The translations under genes were made by a program, and so were the position numbers. Positions 26,894 through 35,423 of a stretch of DNA of 64,000 bases are shown here, one piece after another. The stretch is taken from assembly GCA_031963005.1 (NCBI GenBank), contig JASSUL010000004.1, forward strand, positions 1-64,000. Direction: 5' to 3'. Position 1 is the stretch's first letter. Each line of letters starts with the position of its first letter. Source of the stretch: JASSUD01 sp031963005. Lineage in GTDB: Bacteria; Pseudomonadota; Gammaproteobacteria; Burkholderiales; Burkholderiaceae. The notes under the pieces were generated by a model that did not search any database, was not told the DNA's origin, and worked only from the letters and a program-made list of their open reading frames with translations.

Positions 26894-28264
26894 ATGACTG
26901 AAAGTAAAACTCACCCCGAAAAATCTGCCGGCACAATGAGTCTAAAAGGTGTCAAAGGCATGAATGATGTGCTGCCTGATGATGCCGCACTCTGGATACA
27001 TTTTGAGACAATGGCCGCGGATGTTGCACAAACCTATGGTTATCGCTGCCTGCGTACGCCTATCGTGGAACATACTGCACTGTTTACTAGAGGTATTGGC
27101 GAAGCCACGGATATTGTCGAAAAAGAGATGTATAGTTTTACCGATGCGCTCAATGGCGAAGCATTGACGTTGCGCCCGGAAAATACGGCAGCGATTGTTC
27201 GAGCTGCGCTAGAACATAACCTCTTATACGATGGCCCTAAAAGGATTTGGTACACTGGACCTATGTTTCGTCATGAACGCCCTCAGCGAGGGCGTTATCG
27301 GCAGTTCCATCAGTTTGGTATAGAAGCGCTGGGATTTGCAGGTCCGGATATCGATGCAGAAATTATTTTGCTTGGGCAGCGTTTATGGGCAAACTTAGGG
27401 CTGACTGGCGTGCGTCTAGAGTTGAATTCACTGGGTGAACTCTCTGAACGTGTAGCCTATAGAAAGGAATTGATCGCTTATTTTGAGCAATATATCGATG
27501 AACTAGACGAAGATGCGCGACGCCGTTTGTACACAAACCCGTTACGCGTATTGGATAGTAAAAACCCTGCGCTCCAATCGATCATTGCGAATGCCCCCAC
27601 TTTAGACGGTTTTTTGGGCGAGGCTTCCCGCAATCATTTTATGCAATTGCAGCGTGTGCTTAAAGCCAATGGCGTGCCTTTTACGATTAATCCTCGTTTG
27701 GTTCGTGGATTGGATTACTACAATTTGACCGTCTTCGAATGGGTGACCGACCGTTTGGGCTCACAAAGTGCCATTGCAGGGGGAGGGCGCTATGATCCGC
27801 TGATTGCGCAGTTGGGAGGAAAGTCTACCCCTGCATGCGGTTGGGCACTCGGAGTAGAGCGTGTTTTAGCGCTGTTGAAAGAACAAGACGGTTCGCTAAA
27901 AATGCAAGAGTGCACGGTCTATATAGTCCACTATGGCGAAGCCGCGCGCTTACAAGCGCCTCTATTGGCGGAGCAATTGCGCGATATCGGTATGAGTGTC
28001 ATCGTACACTGCAGTCCCGATGGCGAAATGGCCCGTTTTAAATCACAAATGAAACGTGCGCATGCTAGCGGAGCGCTCTATGCGGTTATCGTTGGAGAGG
28101 ATGAAATAAGCCAGGGCTGTGTCAGTATTAAAATGCTCCGTGCTTCGGAAAACCGTACCTCTGATTCACAAGCGGGTTTTACGCAAGAAACATCGGTCGC
28201 TCCTACGCAAGTGCAAGTTAAAGTAGAAGATCTGGCCAAATATTTTCTTGAAAGCGCGGCATAA
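26894..28264 (+). CDS. hisS: Histidyl-tRNA synthetase
   Basis: Class II aminoacyl-tRNA synthetase, 456 aa. Motif 1 lies near EHTALFTRGIGE, motif 2 is MFRHERPQRGRYRQFHQ, the histidine-specific RGLDYYNLTVFEW is present, motif 3 is in GWALGVERVL, and an anticodon-binding domain follows. The ATG at 26894 gives MTESKTHPEKS, resembling the family start; an ATG at 26936 is an alternative. Upstream in-frame codons fall in a repeat. Confidence 0.96.
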   Translation: MTESKTHPEKSAGTMSLKGVKGMNDVLPDDAALWIHFETMAADVAQTYGYRCLRTPIVEHTALFTRGIGEATDIVEKEMYSFTDALNGEALTLRPENTAAIVRAALEHNLLYDGPKRIWYTGPMFRHERPQRGRYRQFHQFGIEALGFAGPDIDAEIILLGQRLWANLGLTGVRLELNSLGELSERVAYRKELIAYFEQYIDELDEDARRRLYTNPLRVLDSKNPALQSIIANAPTLDGFLGEASRNHFMQLQRVLKANGVPFTINPRLVRGLDYYNLTVFEWVTDRLGSQSAIAGGGRYDPLIAQLGGKSTPACGWALGVERVLALLKEQDGSLKMQECTVYIVHYGEAARLQAPLLAEQLRDIGMSVIVHCSPDGEMARFKSQMKRAHASGALYAVIVGEDEISQGCVSIKMLRASENRTSDSQAGFTQETSVAPTQVQVKVEDLAKYFLESAA

Positions 28265-28303
28265 GCGCAGGTGGCTTAGTTTCTCCTTTTTGGGGAATAG
28301 ATT

Positions 28304-28475
28304 CTGAGAGCCTGTTCATAATCTTCAAAAATCACCCTTGAGGTCGTAATGTTGGGGTTCCGTATTTAATTCAATTCGTCACCTCAGCCTACTATTTTTT
28401 GGCATTTTTCGTAGGTTGAGGTGATGAAGGAACCCCAACACAACCCGCGTTTGAAGATTATGAACAGGCTCTCAG
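28304..28475. repeat. Palindromic element, family 2, copy E with nested palindrome
   Basis: Outer arms CTGAGAGCCTGTTCATAATC are perfectly inverted at the end. Inside, TGTTGGGGTTCC is matched by GGAACCCCAACA, and within that CACCTCAGCCTAC is matched by GTAGGTTGAGGTG. Three concentric inverted repeats suggest insertion of one palindrome into another. Confidence 0.88.
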
Positions 28476-28516
28476 AGCTTCAGGCTGCTGTACACTTTAT
28501 TTAGTAAGAGGTTTTA

Positions 28517-29206
28517 GTGATTCATTCTATCCGCCAATATGCTATTAAGCTTAGTCATGGTGCATTAAACACCTCTTGGAAAGGTTGGGCAAAGGTATTA
28601 GGTATCTCGATAGCTGTAGGTATAGGTTTAATATGGCTTAGCCATCAGCTAGAAAATCGGCAACAGCGCCATGCCGCAGCGGCGCAGGAACTGTATGCGC
28701 AATTGCAACAAATCATCGATGCGGGCCCAGTGTCGAATGCGGAAAATGCGCCCCCTGAAAAGGAAGCATTAAGCTATGAAGCCAATATTGCGCGCGTTAC
28801 GCACACCTTGCATACGACCTTTCGTCAAACCGCTTATGCAGAAATGTCTGCACTAGTTGCTGCCCAGGCATTGTATGCTTATGGAAAGCTTCAGGAAGCT
28901 AGCGCACAGCTAGAGTGGGCGATGAAACACGGCATAAATCGGGAGTATCGACAAATAGCGCGCCTGCGCTTAGCCACATTATTGCTAGAACGCCAGCAGT
29001 ATGAAGCGGGAATGAAGTTATTAGATAAACCCGTTTTATCGGCATTTAAACCGCTCTATGAAGAGCGCCGCGGCGATTTTTTGCGTGCGCAAAACAAAAT
29101 AGATCAGGCGCGACAAGCTTATGAAAAAGCCTATAACGCCCTTGGTGCACAAGACCCTGCAGGGCGCTTTATTCAGCTCAAGATAGAGACTTTAGGGGCC
29201 GTATAA
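28517..29206 (+). CDS. YfgM-like membrane-anchored TPR protein
   Basis: An N-terminal cytoplasmic segment is followed by one transmembrane helix (about 27-42: VLGISIAVGIGLIWLSH) and a periplasmic helical repeat domain of the YfgM/TPR_21 family. The homologue in E. coli works with the SecYEG-associated chaperone PpiD. It is 229 aa, as usual. GTG at 28517 follows AAGAGG. It lies between hisS and bamB as in other proteobacteria. Confidence 0.88.
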   Translation: MIHSIRQYAIKLSHGALNTSWKGWAKVLGISIAVGIGLIWLSHQLENRQQRHAAAAQELYAQLQQIIDAGPVSNAENAPPEKEALSYEANIARVTHTLHTTFRQTAYAEMSALVAAQALYAYGKLQEASAQLEWAMKHGINREYRQIARLRLATLLLERQQYEAGMKLLDKPVLSAFKPLYEERRGDFLRAQNKIDQARQAYEKAYNALGAQDPAGRFIQLKIETLGAV

Positions 29207-29296
29207 TCGAGTGTGCCGTTCTCGGATTTTACTAGGCTCATCCTCTCTTTTTAGTAGTTATTTCTTCGACGCCTTTTTTAGCGATCTTTCTACGAT

Positions 29297-30496
29297 ATGT
29301 CTTTTATAAAGACCCTTTTCCCGAAAAAACACCGCGCTGTATATAGGACTCTGCTTTTATCGATGGGTATAGCAGGTCTGCTGACGGCCTGTGTGAGTAC
29401 GCAAGCACCTACGAATCCTAAGCGAACTAATATCCCCTCTGCAGACAATGCACGCATGCGATCTATTGAGCCCGCTTGGAAGGTCGAATTAGGGCGAAGT
29501 GGAGGGGAGTTTTTTCAGCCTATTGCAGTAGATGGCGCGATATATGCAGCGACTCGTGATGGAAATATTACTAAAGTCGATGCCCATCAAGGACGCATAA
29601 TCTGGCAGAAGAAGCTCTCTACACCGTTATCCGCTGGGGTGGGGAGTGATGGCCAGTATACGGTAGCAGGAAGCCTCAATGGCATCCTCTACACCTTAGA
29701 TGAAAAAGGTGAGTTACTGTGGAAAGCCGATATACAGGATAAAATACAGGGTGAATTGCTTACTCCGCCCTTAGTAGGAAATGGCTATGTCTTAGTGCGC
29801 GCGATTGATGGACGCATTCATGCATTTGATGCGCAAACAGGGGCGCCCCGGTGGGTATTTCAACACCCTGCTTTACCGCTGATTTTGCATACCCACTTTG
29901 GGATGCGATGGGCTGGCCCTACTGCATTGATCGCCGGATTTCCAGGTGGCACGATCGCGGCAATTAGCTTACAAACGGGGCAAGCATATTGGGAGACCCC
30001 TGTTGCATGGCCACAGGGTTTTACCGAAGTGGAACGTATTAATGATGTCGTAGGGACCCCCAGTTTGATAGGCCGGCTGACATGTGCAGTGACTTTTCAA
30101 GGGCGCTTGGCTTGCTTTGATGCACAAAATGGCGAGATGATCTGGGATAAACCCTTTTCTAGCGCGGTAGGATTAGATCAAAGTGCCGAGCATTTGATCG
30201 TGGTCGATGATCAGGATGACATCGCGTTATATGATGCGACGCAAGGTCAATTGCATTGGAAAAATACACAATTGCATCATCAACATTTGACTGCGCCATT
30301 GATCGCAGCAGAGCAGGTATTTGTGGCGAATCAGGCAGGGAAGCTGTACGGTTTATCCCTAGCAGAGGGAGATGTTATTACTAGCCTTTCTATAGGCCGT
30401 CGTGCAATTAGCGCGCAACCTATTAGGGTAGGGGATAAGATCGTCATCCAAACCCAGGGTGGGGAGCTATATGGATTGAAGTTACCTTCCTTATAG
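29297..30496 (+). CDS. bamB: Outer membrane assembly lipoprotein BamB
   Basis: PQQ-type eight-bladed beta-propeller lipoprotein of the BAM complex that inserts outer-membrane proteins. Lipobox LLTAC lies at about residues 28-32. Repeated blade motifs such as VDAHQGRIIWQKK, FDAQTGAPRWVF and FDAQNGEMIWDK are visible. It is 399 aa. In Burkholderia der (engA) follows immediately; here it does not. Confidence 0.96.
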   Translation: MSFIKTLFPKKHRAVYRTLLLSMGIAGLLTACVSTQAPTNPKRTNIPSADNARMRSIEPAWKVELGRSGGEFFQPIAVDGAIYAATRDGNITKVDAHQGRIIWQKKLSTPLSAGVGSDGQYTVAGSLNGILYTLDEKGELLWKADIQDKIQGELLTPPLVGNGYVLVRAIDGRIHAFDAQTGAPRWVFQHPALPLILHTHFGMRWAGPTALIAGFPGGTIAAISLQTGQAYWETPVAWPQGFTEVERINDVVGTPSLIGRLTCAVTFQGRLACFDAQNGEMIWDKPFSSAVGLDQSAEHLIVVDDQDDIALYDATQGQLHWKNTQLHHQHLTAPLIAAEQVFVANQAGKLYGLSLAEGDVITSLSIGRRAISAQPIRVGDKIVIQTQGGELYGLKLPSL

Positions 30497-30716
30497 ATAT
30501 TGCCTATTGTATTTATCCTGTTTTTGTATTTGTATTTAACCTGTTTTTATACGGTATGAATACCGTGTTTTTAGCGCAAGGTTTTCATCTGTCAGACTGT
30601 TCTACAGCTTGAACGGGATGCATCCCATAGAGTTTAAAAGTTGAAAAGCTTAGAAAGGCAATGGCCGTTTTCTTAAGCCAAAACTCAACAAAAATAACTA
30701 TGGGAGCGATTGCATC

Positions 30717-31373
30717 ATGCTAGAAAAAAACACACGGATTCTCATTGCAGATGAACACGCCACGACACTCGCTGTGGTGCAAGAAGCATGTAAAGATCGT
30801 ACCGATATTGAGATTCTACAAATAGGATGCTCTGAAGAAGCGCTCGCTGAAAATCTGCAATCTGCGCATGGTGATGTGCTGATTTATGGCGCTTTGCATA
30901 ATGAAACGCTCAGCTACGCGACCCTTAGCTCTGTAGAGACGCTAGCACGTGCGTATCCGCATATCAAAATCATTGTGTTGGCCAGCGAGGCAGATCCTGT
31001 CATCGTAACGCGCATTTTGGCGGCAGGATGTGCCGGCTTTGTGAGTACACATACTGCGTTAGCGGATCTACCTGAGGCGATTAGAGAGACCCTAGAGGGG
31101 TGTCGATATGTAGATAGCTCTACGACAAAGCGCTTGATCCAGCATATGTTTTTGGGATCTCCTAGGCAGCAGATGCCCAGTAGTGCACTGACTCCACGGG
31201 AAAGCGAAGTGGTAGAATTTTTTGCCCAAGGCATGAGCGTGAATGAAATTGCGGCAGCCACAAAACGTAGTGTGAAAACTATTCATACGCAAAAACAAAG
31301 TGCTATGCGTAAATTGGGCGTATGTAATAGTGCGCAATTAATCGATGCGTTTAACTATATTCAGGTCAACTAA
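30717..31373 (+). CDS. LuxR/NarL-type response regulator with a degenerate receiver
   Basis: It has 218 aa. Residues 5-125 form a receiver-like fold, and 155-215 a LuxR/GerE helix-turn-helix (LTPRESEVVEFFAQGMSVNEI, TIHTQKQSAMRKLG). The acidic pair Asp12-Glu13 is there. The position expected for the phosphoacceptor Asp after DVLIY is Gly58, and the conserved Lys near 110 is Ser or Thr. This points to a phosphorylation-independent regulator. No sensor kinase is next to it. It ends 11 bases before thiO, so it may share a transcript with the thiamine genes. Confidence 0.85.
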   Translation: MLEKNTRILIADEHATTLAVVQEACKDRTDIEILQIGCSEEALAENLQSAHGDVLIYGALHNETLSYATLSSVETLARAYPHIKIIVLASEADPVIVTRILAAGCAGFVSTHTALADLPEAIRETLEGCRYVDSSTTKRLIQHMFLGSPRQQMPSSALTPRESEVVEFFAQGMSVNEIAAATKRSVKTIHTQKQSAMRKLGVCNSAQLIDAFNYIQVN

Positions 31374-31384
31374 GATATTTTTGT

Positions 31385-32551
31385 ATGCATGTTGATGTTG
31401 CAGTGCTCGGCGCTGGTCTCATGGGCCGTCTTATCAGTTGGCAACTTGCGGGAAAAGGCTTGCGGGTTGCGCTCTACGAGCGCAGCAATCGAGAACAGGT
31501 ATTAGGCGCTGCAGCTTGGGTTGCTGCGGCTATGCTCGCTCCATTGGCTGAAGCGGCGTTATCGCCTAAGCACATTGTCGAAAGTGGGTGGCGTTCTTTG
31601 CAACGCTGGCCTGCCATTTTGGCCGATTTACCTGAACCCGTTTTTTTTCAAACTACAGGTACACTCGTAGTTTGGCATTCAGCAGACCGCGCAGAATCGA
31701 CCCTCTTTGCGAACCGAATCCGTGCAAATGTCCCAACGGCCTATTTGAACGAGGGTTTTCACTATTTAAATCATCAAGAGGCTATTAACGCGGTTGAGCC
31801 TGCACTGACAGGGCGATTTACACAGGCTTTCTTGCTCAACCATGATGGGCAATTGGACAATCGCCAACTCCTACAGGCCTTACAATTAGGTTTGGAGCAG
31901 CGCGGTGTAAAGCAGTATTGGGGAACCCCCATAGAAGGCTTTCATCAAGCAGATTGGCCTAAGGCGAAAGTATGGATCGATTGTCGAGGATTAGGCGCAA
32001 AATCCGCATTGCCCACTTTAAGAGGCGTACGCGGGGAAGTAGCGCGTGTGTTTGCCCCTGATGTTCAACTTTTACGCCCTGTGCGTTTACTGCATCCTCG
32101 TTATCCACTCTATATTGCACCTCGTCCTCACGGGCATTATGTGATCGGGGCCACCGAGATAGAAAGTGAGGATTTCTCTGCAGTGACCGTGCGCTCGGCA
32201 TTAGAGTTGCTGGGCGCTGCATTTGCAGTGCATCCGGCTTTTGGAGAAGCGCGCATTTTGGAGCTAAATAGCCAGTGCCGCCCTGCATTTCCGGATCATT
32301 GTCCCGCGATCATTTGGGATGGTGCGCATACCGTGCAAGTCAATGGCCTGTACCGGCATGGCTTTTTATTAGCCCCCGAGGTTGCAGATCATACGCTCTC
32401 GTTAGTAGAGGCTATATTAGCGGGAGTCGTCGATCGTGGCACAGATCAAAACGTATGGAATAATTGGACACAGCGTCATTGCTGGCCTACGCTTTTTAAG
32501 CATGGCCAATATATTCATACAAATACGCATACAAATACACATAAGCAGTGA
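31385..32551 (+). CDS. thiO: Glycine oxidase ThiO
   Basis: FAD-dependent enzyme that makes dehydroglycine for the thiazole ring of thiamine in aerobes. The dinucleotide motif VLGAGLMGRL is at residues 6-15 and the FAD-binding C-terminal NGLYRHGFLLAP is present. It is 388 aa. The tail ends in a short Asn-Thr-His repeat from a 12-base duplication. It is followed by a palindromic element and thiS-thiG-thiE. No TPP riboswitch (THI box) was recognised upstream. Confidence 0.92.
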   Translation: MHVDVAVLGAGLMGRLISWQLAGKGLRVALYERSNREQVLGAAAWVAAAMLAPLAEAALSPKHIVESGWRSLQRWPAILADLPEPVFFQTTGTLVVWHSADRAESTLFANRIRANVPTAYLNEGFHYLNHQEAINAVEPALTGRFTQAFLLNHDGQLDNRQLLQALQLGLEQRGVKQYWGTPIEGFHQADWPKAKVWIDCRGLGAKSALPTLRGVRGEVARVFAPDVQLLRPVRLLHPRYPLYIAPRPHGHYVIGATEIESEDFSAVTVRSALELLGAAFAVHPAFGEARILELNSQCRPAFPDHCPAIIWDGAHTVQVNGLYRHGFLLAPEVADHTLSLVEAILAGVVDRGTDQNVWNNWTQRHCWPTLFKHGQYIHTNTHTNTHKQ

Positions 32552-32604
32552 TGCATTTGAATCAATACCGACCTCTAACCTTGTATCTTTAAGTCTGCAG
32601 CCTG

Positions 32605-32690
32605 CGTAGGTTGGGGTGAGGCACGAACCCCAACGTGTTTGCGCTGATAATTGGGCTGATGTTGGGGTTCCTTAGTCACCCCAGCCTACG
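32605..32690. repeat. Palindromic element, family 2, copy G (core only)
   Basis: CGTAGGTTGGGGTGA and TCACCCCAGCCTACG pair, as do GAACCCCAAC and GTTGGGGTTC just inside. The outer CCTGTTC arms of other family 2 copies are missing. It sits within the thi cluster between thiO and thiS, ending 17 bases before the thiS ATG. Confidence 0.85.
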
Positions 32691-32707
32691 TGGAATGGAG
32701 GAATAAT

Positions 32708-32905
32708 ATGGATATTCTTATCAATGCAACTACAGTCACCGTAGCAGAAGACGCTACATTAGAAGACGCTTTACAGACATTTGATGTAAAACCGCCTTTT
32801 GCTGTGGCATTGAATGGTGCGTTTATTGCACGTGCAAGCTATAAGGAAACGCGCTTGCAAGCGGGAGATCAGATGGAGATTGTCAAAGCAGTAGGGGGAG
32901 GTTAA
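32708..32905 (+). CDS. thiS: Sulfur carrier protein ThiS
   Basis: Ubiquitin-fold protein of 65 aa ending in the Gly-Gly needed for thiocarboxylation (AVGGG). It donates sulfur to ThiG in thiazole synthesis. ATG at 32708 has GGAGG seven bases upstream, which decides the start over an in-frame upstream ATG at 32690. It is followed four bases later by thiG. Confidence 0.96.
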   Translation: MDILINATTVTVAEDATLEDALQTFDVKPPFAVALNGAFIARASYKETRLQAGDQMEIVKAVGGG

Positions 32906-32909
32906 CAGT

Positions 32910-33746
32910 ATGGAACTAGAAGCAGAGGCGCCCGATACATTGGTTTTATACGATACGCCGCTAAAAAGCCGACTGTTTTTAGGCACAGCGAGTTATCCTT
33001 CTTTGCAAATTCTTACCAATGCGTTAGAGGCAGCAGCACCTGGCATGGTGACGGTGGCCTTGCGAAGACAAGGCACTAGCGCGCAAGATTTCGCTGGACA
33101 ACATTTTCTTGCGGCGCTGGTAGAGCGTCAATTGCCCTTATTACCCAATACAGCGGGTTGTCATACGGTCCAAGAGGCGTTGACCACGGCGGAGATGGCG
33201 CGTGAAATGCTCCAAACCAATTGGATTAAGCTAGAACTTATCGGCGATGACTATACCTTACAGCCCGATACGGTCCAACTCGTTTTGGCTGCGCAAAAAT
33301 TGGTCGATAGAGGGTTTTATGTATTACCGTATTGCACAGAAGATCTGGTCATTGCAAAGCGTTTAGTCGATGTAGGATGCCAGGTATTGATGCCGTGGGC
33401 AGCGCCAATTGGTAGCGGTCAGGGGGTCATCAATGCCTATGGTTTGCGTCTATTGCGTGAGCGTTTGCCCAGCATACCTATGATTGTCGATGCGGGTTTG
33501 GGCGTGCCTTCGGATGCGGGTGAAGTGATGGAATGGGGGTTTGACGGTGTACTGCTCAATACAGCGGTAGCGCATGCCACGTTTCCTGTGCGCATGGCAC
33601 ATGCTTTTTCCTTAGCGGTTCAAGCGGGACGCCATGCTTATCTGGCTGGTCCTGCGCCTAAACGAGAGGGAGCGCAAGCGAGTACCCCTGTTGTCGGAAC
33701 TCCTTTTTGGCAACAACATACGGAAATATCTCCAATCCCTTCTTAA
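32910..33746 (+). CDS. thiG: Thiazole synthase ThiG
   Basis: TIM-barrel enzyme that condenses 1-deoxyxylulose 5-phosphate, dehydroglycine and ThiS-thiocarboxylate. Its Schiff-base lysine is in NWIKLELIGD. The phosphate-binding VDAGLGVPSDA and the DGVLLNTAVAHA block are conserved. It has 278 aa, with a short C-terminal extension. Confidence 0.96.
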   Translation: MELEAEAPDTLVLYDTPLKSRLFLGTASYPSLQILTNALEAAAPGMVTVALRRQGTSAQDFAGQHFLAALVERQLPLLPNTAGCHTVQEALTTAEMAREMLQTNWIKLELIGDDYTLQPDTVQLVLAAQKLVDRGFYVLPYCTEDLVIAKRLVDVGCQVLMPWAAPIGSGQGVINAYGLRLLRERLPSIPMIVDAGLGVPSDAGEVMEWGFDGVLLNTAVAHATFPVRMAHAFSLAVQAGRHAYLAGPAPKREGAQASTPVVGTPFWQQHTEISPIPS

Positions 33747-33777
33747 CCGATGCTGAAAAAATCGTACGTAATGGATT

Positions 33778-33801
33778 GGGTCCTTTTTATAAAAAGGACC
33801 C
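33778..33801 (+). terminator. Perfect hairpin between thiG and thiE
   Basis: GGGTCCTTTTTA is immediately followed by its exact complement, then ATTTTCCTTTTT. It is a plausible intrinsic terminator or attenuator that would lower thiE expression relative to thiSG. Confidence 0.75.
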
Positions 33802-33846
33802 ATTTTCCTTTTTATTTCACTGAAATTGGCTTCATCAGAGTGTGCT

Positions 33847-35214
33847 ATGCAGATACATTTTTGGCCTTTGAACTCGGAAAGCGTCAAAGCCGCGGAGCAT
33901 ATTCGCGCACACTTGGGAATATGGCCGGCGCATAGCGTGGCGCAAAATGAGGCATTGCAACTTTATACCCAATGGCCTGGGGTTGCAGAAAAAGTACGAC
34001 CGGGCGATTGGTTAATTTTAGAAGGCGATACCATTACCGCTCAAGCGCGCGAGGCCGCTTTGCGCGAAGGGGCGCTAGTTTTAGAAGTCCGTATTGCAGA
34101 CGTTGCGCTAACACAAGCAGAAGCGCAACCAGTAGCACAAGCGGGGATCAAGACCGCCCATGGAGATATGTCCTTGGATGTGGCACCGCCTCTAGAGACT
34201 GCCGCTTCGTTGCTATATCAGGCAATGACGTTATATATTCCCTGTACCTCCTCAACACAGTCGGCCCAGCATTATCATTTTGAAGGTGCGTGTACCACGC
34301 AATGGCAAGAAGCCCTTGCCGCATTTTTAGATTGTGGATTTGCGGCGCTCGATGCGCTTACTTTGGCCTATGCATGGCGGGAAATCGCCACCGAAAAAAG
34401 GCCTATTGCATCCAATGTTAATACCCGCGTCGATATCAGCGTCAATACAAAGGCCCCTGACTCTGAACGCAAAACTTCTGATGCTGGTTGGCCTGAGCAA
34501 TTATCTACCTATCCGAACCTGCCTGGACAACCTACAGTATTGTCTACCGTAATGTCTCCGTTACCGTCTCCTTTTGCCTCCTGTCCTTCTCGCTTAGGCT
34601 TATATGCCGTAGTACCCAACGCTGATTGGGTCGAGCGCGTGCTTGCAGCGGGAGTGCGTACGGTGCAATTGCGTATTAAAAAAAGTACAGACCCAAAAAA
34701 CGGAGCCGATGCGCTAGGTAAACAGGATATTTTGGATATCCAGCGCGCGATCCAAGTTGCTCGCGCGTACAATGCGCCTCTGTTTATCAATGATCACTGG
34801 GAATATGCCATTGAGTTTGGCGCTTATGGCGTGCACCTTGGGCAGGAAGATTTAGACGCAGCGGATCTAGAGCGTATTGCTGCTGCTGGCCTGCGGTTGG
34901 GGATTTCAACCCATGGCTACTATGAAATACTACGTGCCTACCAAATAAAACCTAGTTATATCGCGTTAGGAGCGGTATTTCCCACTACGACAAAATGCAT
35001 ACCTACGGGCGTACAAGGGCTGGACCGTTTAGCCCATTATGTACGCTTGCTTGGTAAACAACATATGCCTTTAGTCGCAATTGGAGGAATTGACCATACT
35101 GTGCTGGAAGCCGTATTAAATACGGGAGTTGGTAGTGCAGCGGTCGTGCGCGCCATTACGCAAGCGCAAAATCCTGAGAAAGCCATAGCTCAGTTGCAAA
35201 GTTTTTTTCAGTAA
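33847..35214 (+). CDS. thiE: Thiamine phosphate synthase with N-terminal extension
   Basis: The C-terminal ~210 residues are ThiE: LGLYAVVPNADWVERVLAAG, TVQLRIKK, LFINDHWEYAIEFGAYGVHL, the pyrophosphate-binding GAVFPTTTK and IGGIDH. It joins HMP-PP and thiazole phosphate. The first ~245 residues form a separate domain plus linker seen in longer Burkholderia ThiE proteins; its role is not known to me. ATG at 33847 is preferred to the TTG at 33826. Total 455 aa. Confidence 0.92.
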   Translation: MQIHFWPLNSESVKAAEHIRAHLGIWPAHSVAQNEALQLYTQWPGVAEKVRPGDWLILEGDTITAQAREAALREGALVLEVRIADVALTQAEAQPVAQAGIKTAHGDMSLDVAPPLETAASLLYQAMTLYIPCTSSTQSAQHYHFEGACTTQWQEALAAFLDCGFAALDALTLAYAWREIATEKRPIASNVNTRVDISVNTKAPDSERKTSDAGWPEQLSTYPNLPGQPTVLSTVMSPLPSPFASCPSRLGLYAVVPNADWVERVLAAGVRTVQLRIKKSTDPKNGADALGKQDILDIQRAIQVARAYNAPLFINDHWEYAIEFGAYGVHLGQEDLDAADLERIAAAGLRLGISTHGYYEILRAYQIKPSYIALGAVFPTTTKCIPTGVQGLDRLAHYVRLLGKQHMPLVAIGGIDHTVLEAVLNTGVGSAAVVRAITQAQNPEKAIAQLQSFFQ

Positions 35215-35240
35215 AAAAGGCTTACACTATTGCGTTCTTT

Positions 35241-35397
35241 AGGATCTGTTCACGATTTTTGCAAAGGGTCCATATTTGGGGGAGCAGGAGCGCAGGGACC
35301 GGAACTGTACTTTTGTACAGTGAGGATCCCGAGCACCGCACCGCATTTTTGCCCATACGCGAAGATGAGCTCTTTGCGGAGATCGTGGACAAGTCCT
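35241..35397. repeat. MITE-like element, family 1, copy C
   Basis: The arms AGGATCTGTTCACGATTTTT and GATCGTGGACAAGTCCT pair with several mismatches. The core GGGACCGGAACTGTACTT ... GTACAGTGAGGATCCC and GAGCACCGCACCGC is nearly identical to copies A and B. It fills the thiE-mlaC junction, where Burkholderia carries mlaF-E-D-A. Confidence 0.85.
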
Positions 35398-35423
35398 GAA
35401 AACATTTTTGAAACGGAGACTTC

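Noticed and set aside
31374..31384. TPP riboswitch before thiO
   Set aside because: Only 11 bases separate thiO from the upstream gene and no THI-box motif was found in the larger gap before the regulator.
16161..35397. CRISPR array
   Set aside because: The repeats are palindromic, dispersed one per intergenic gap, and lack regularly spaced spacers; no cas genes are present.
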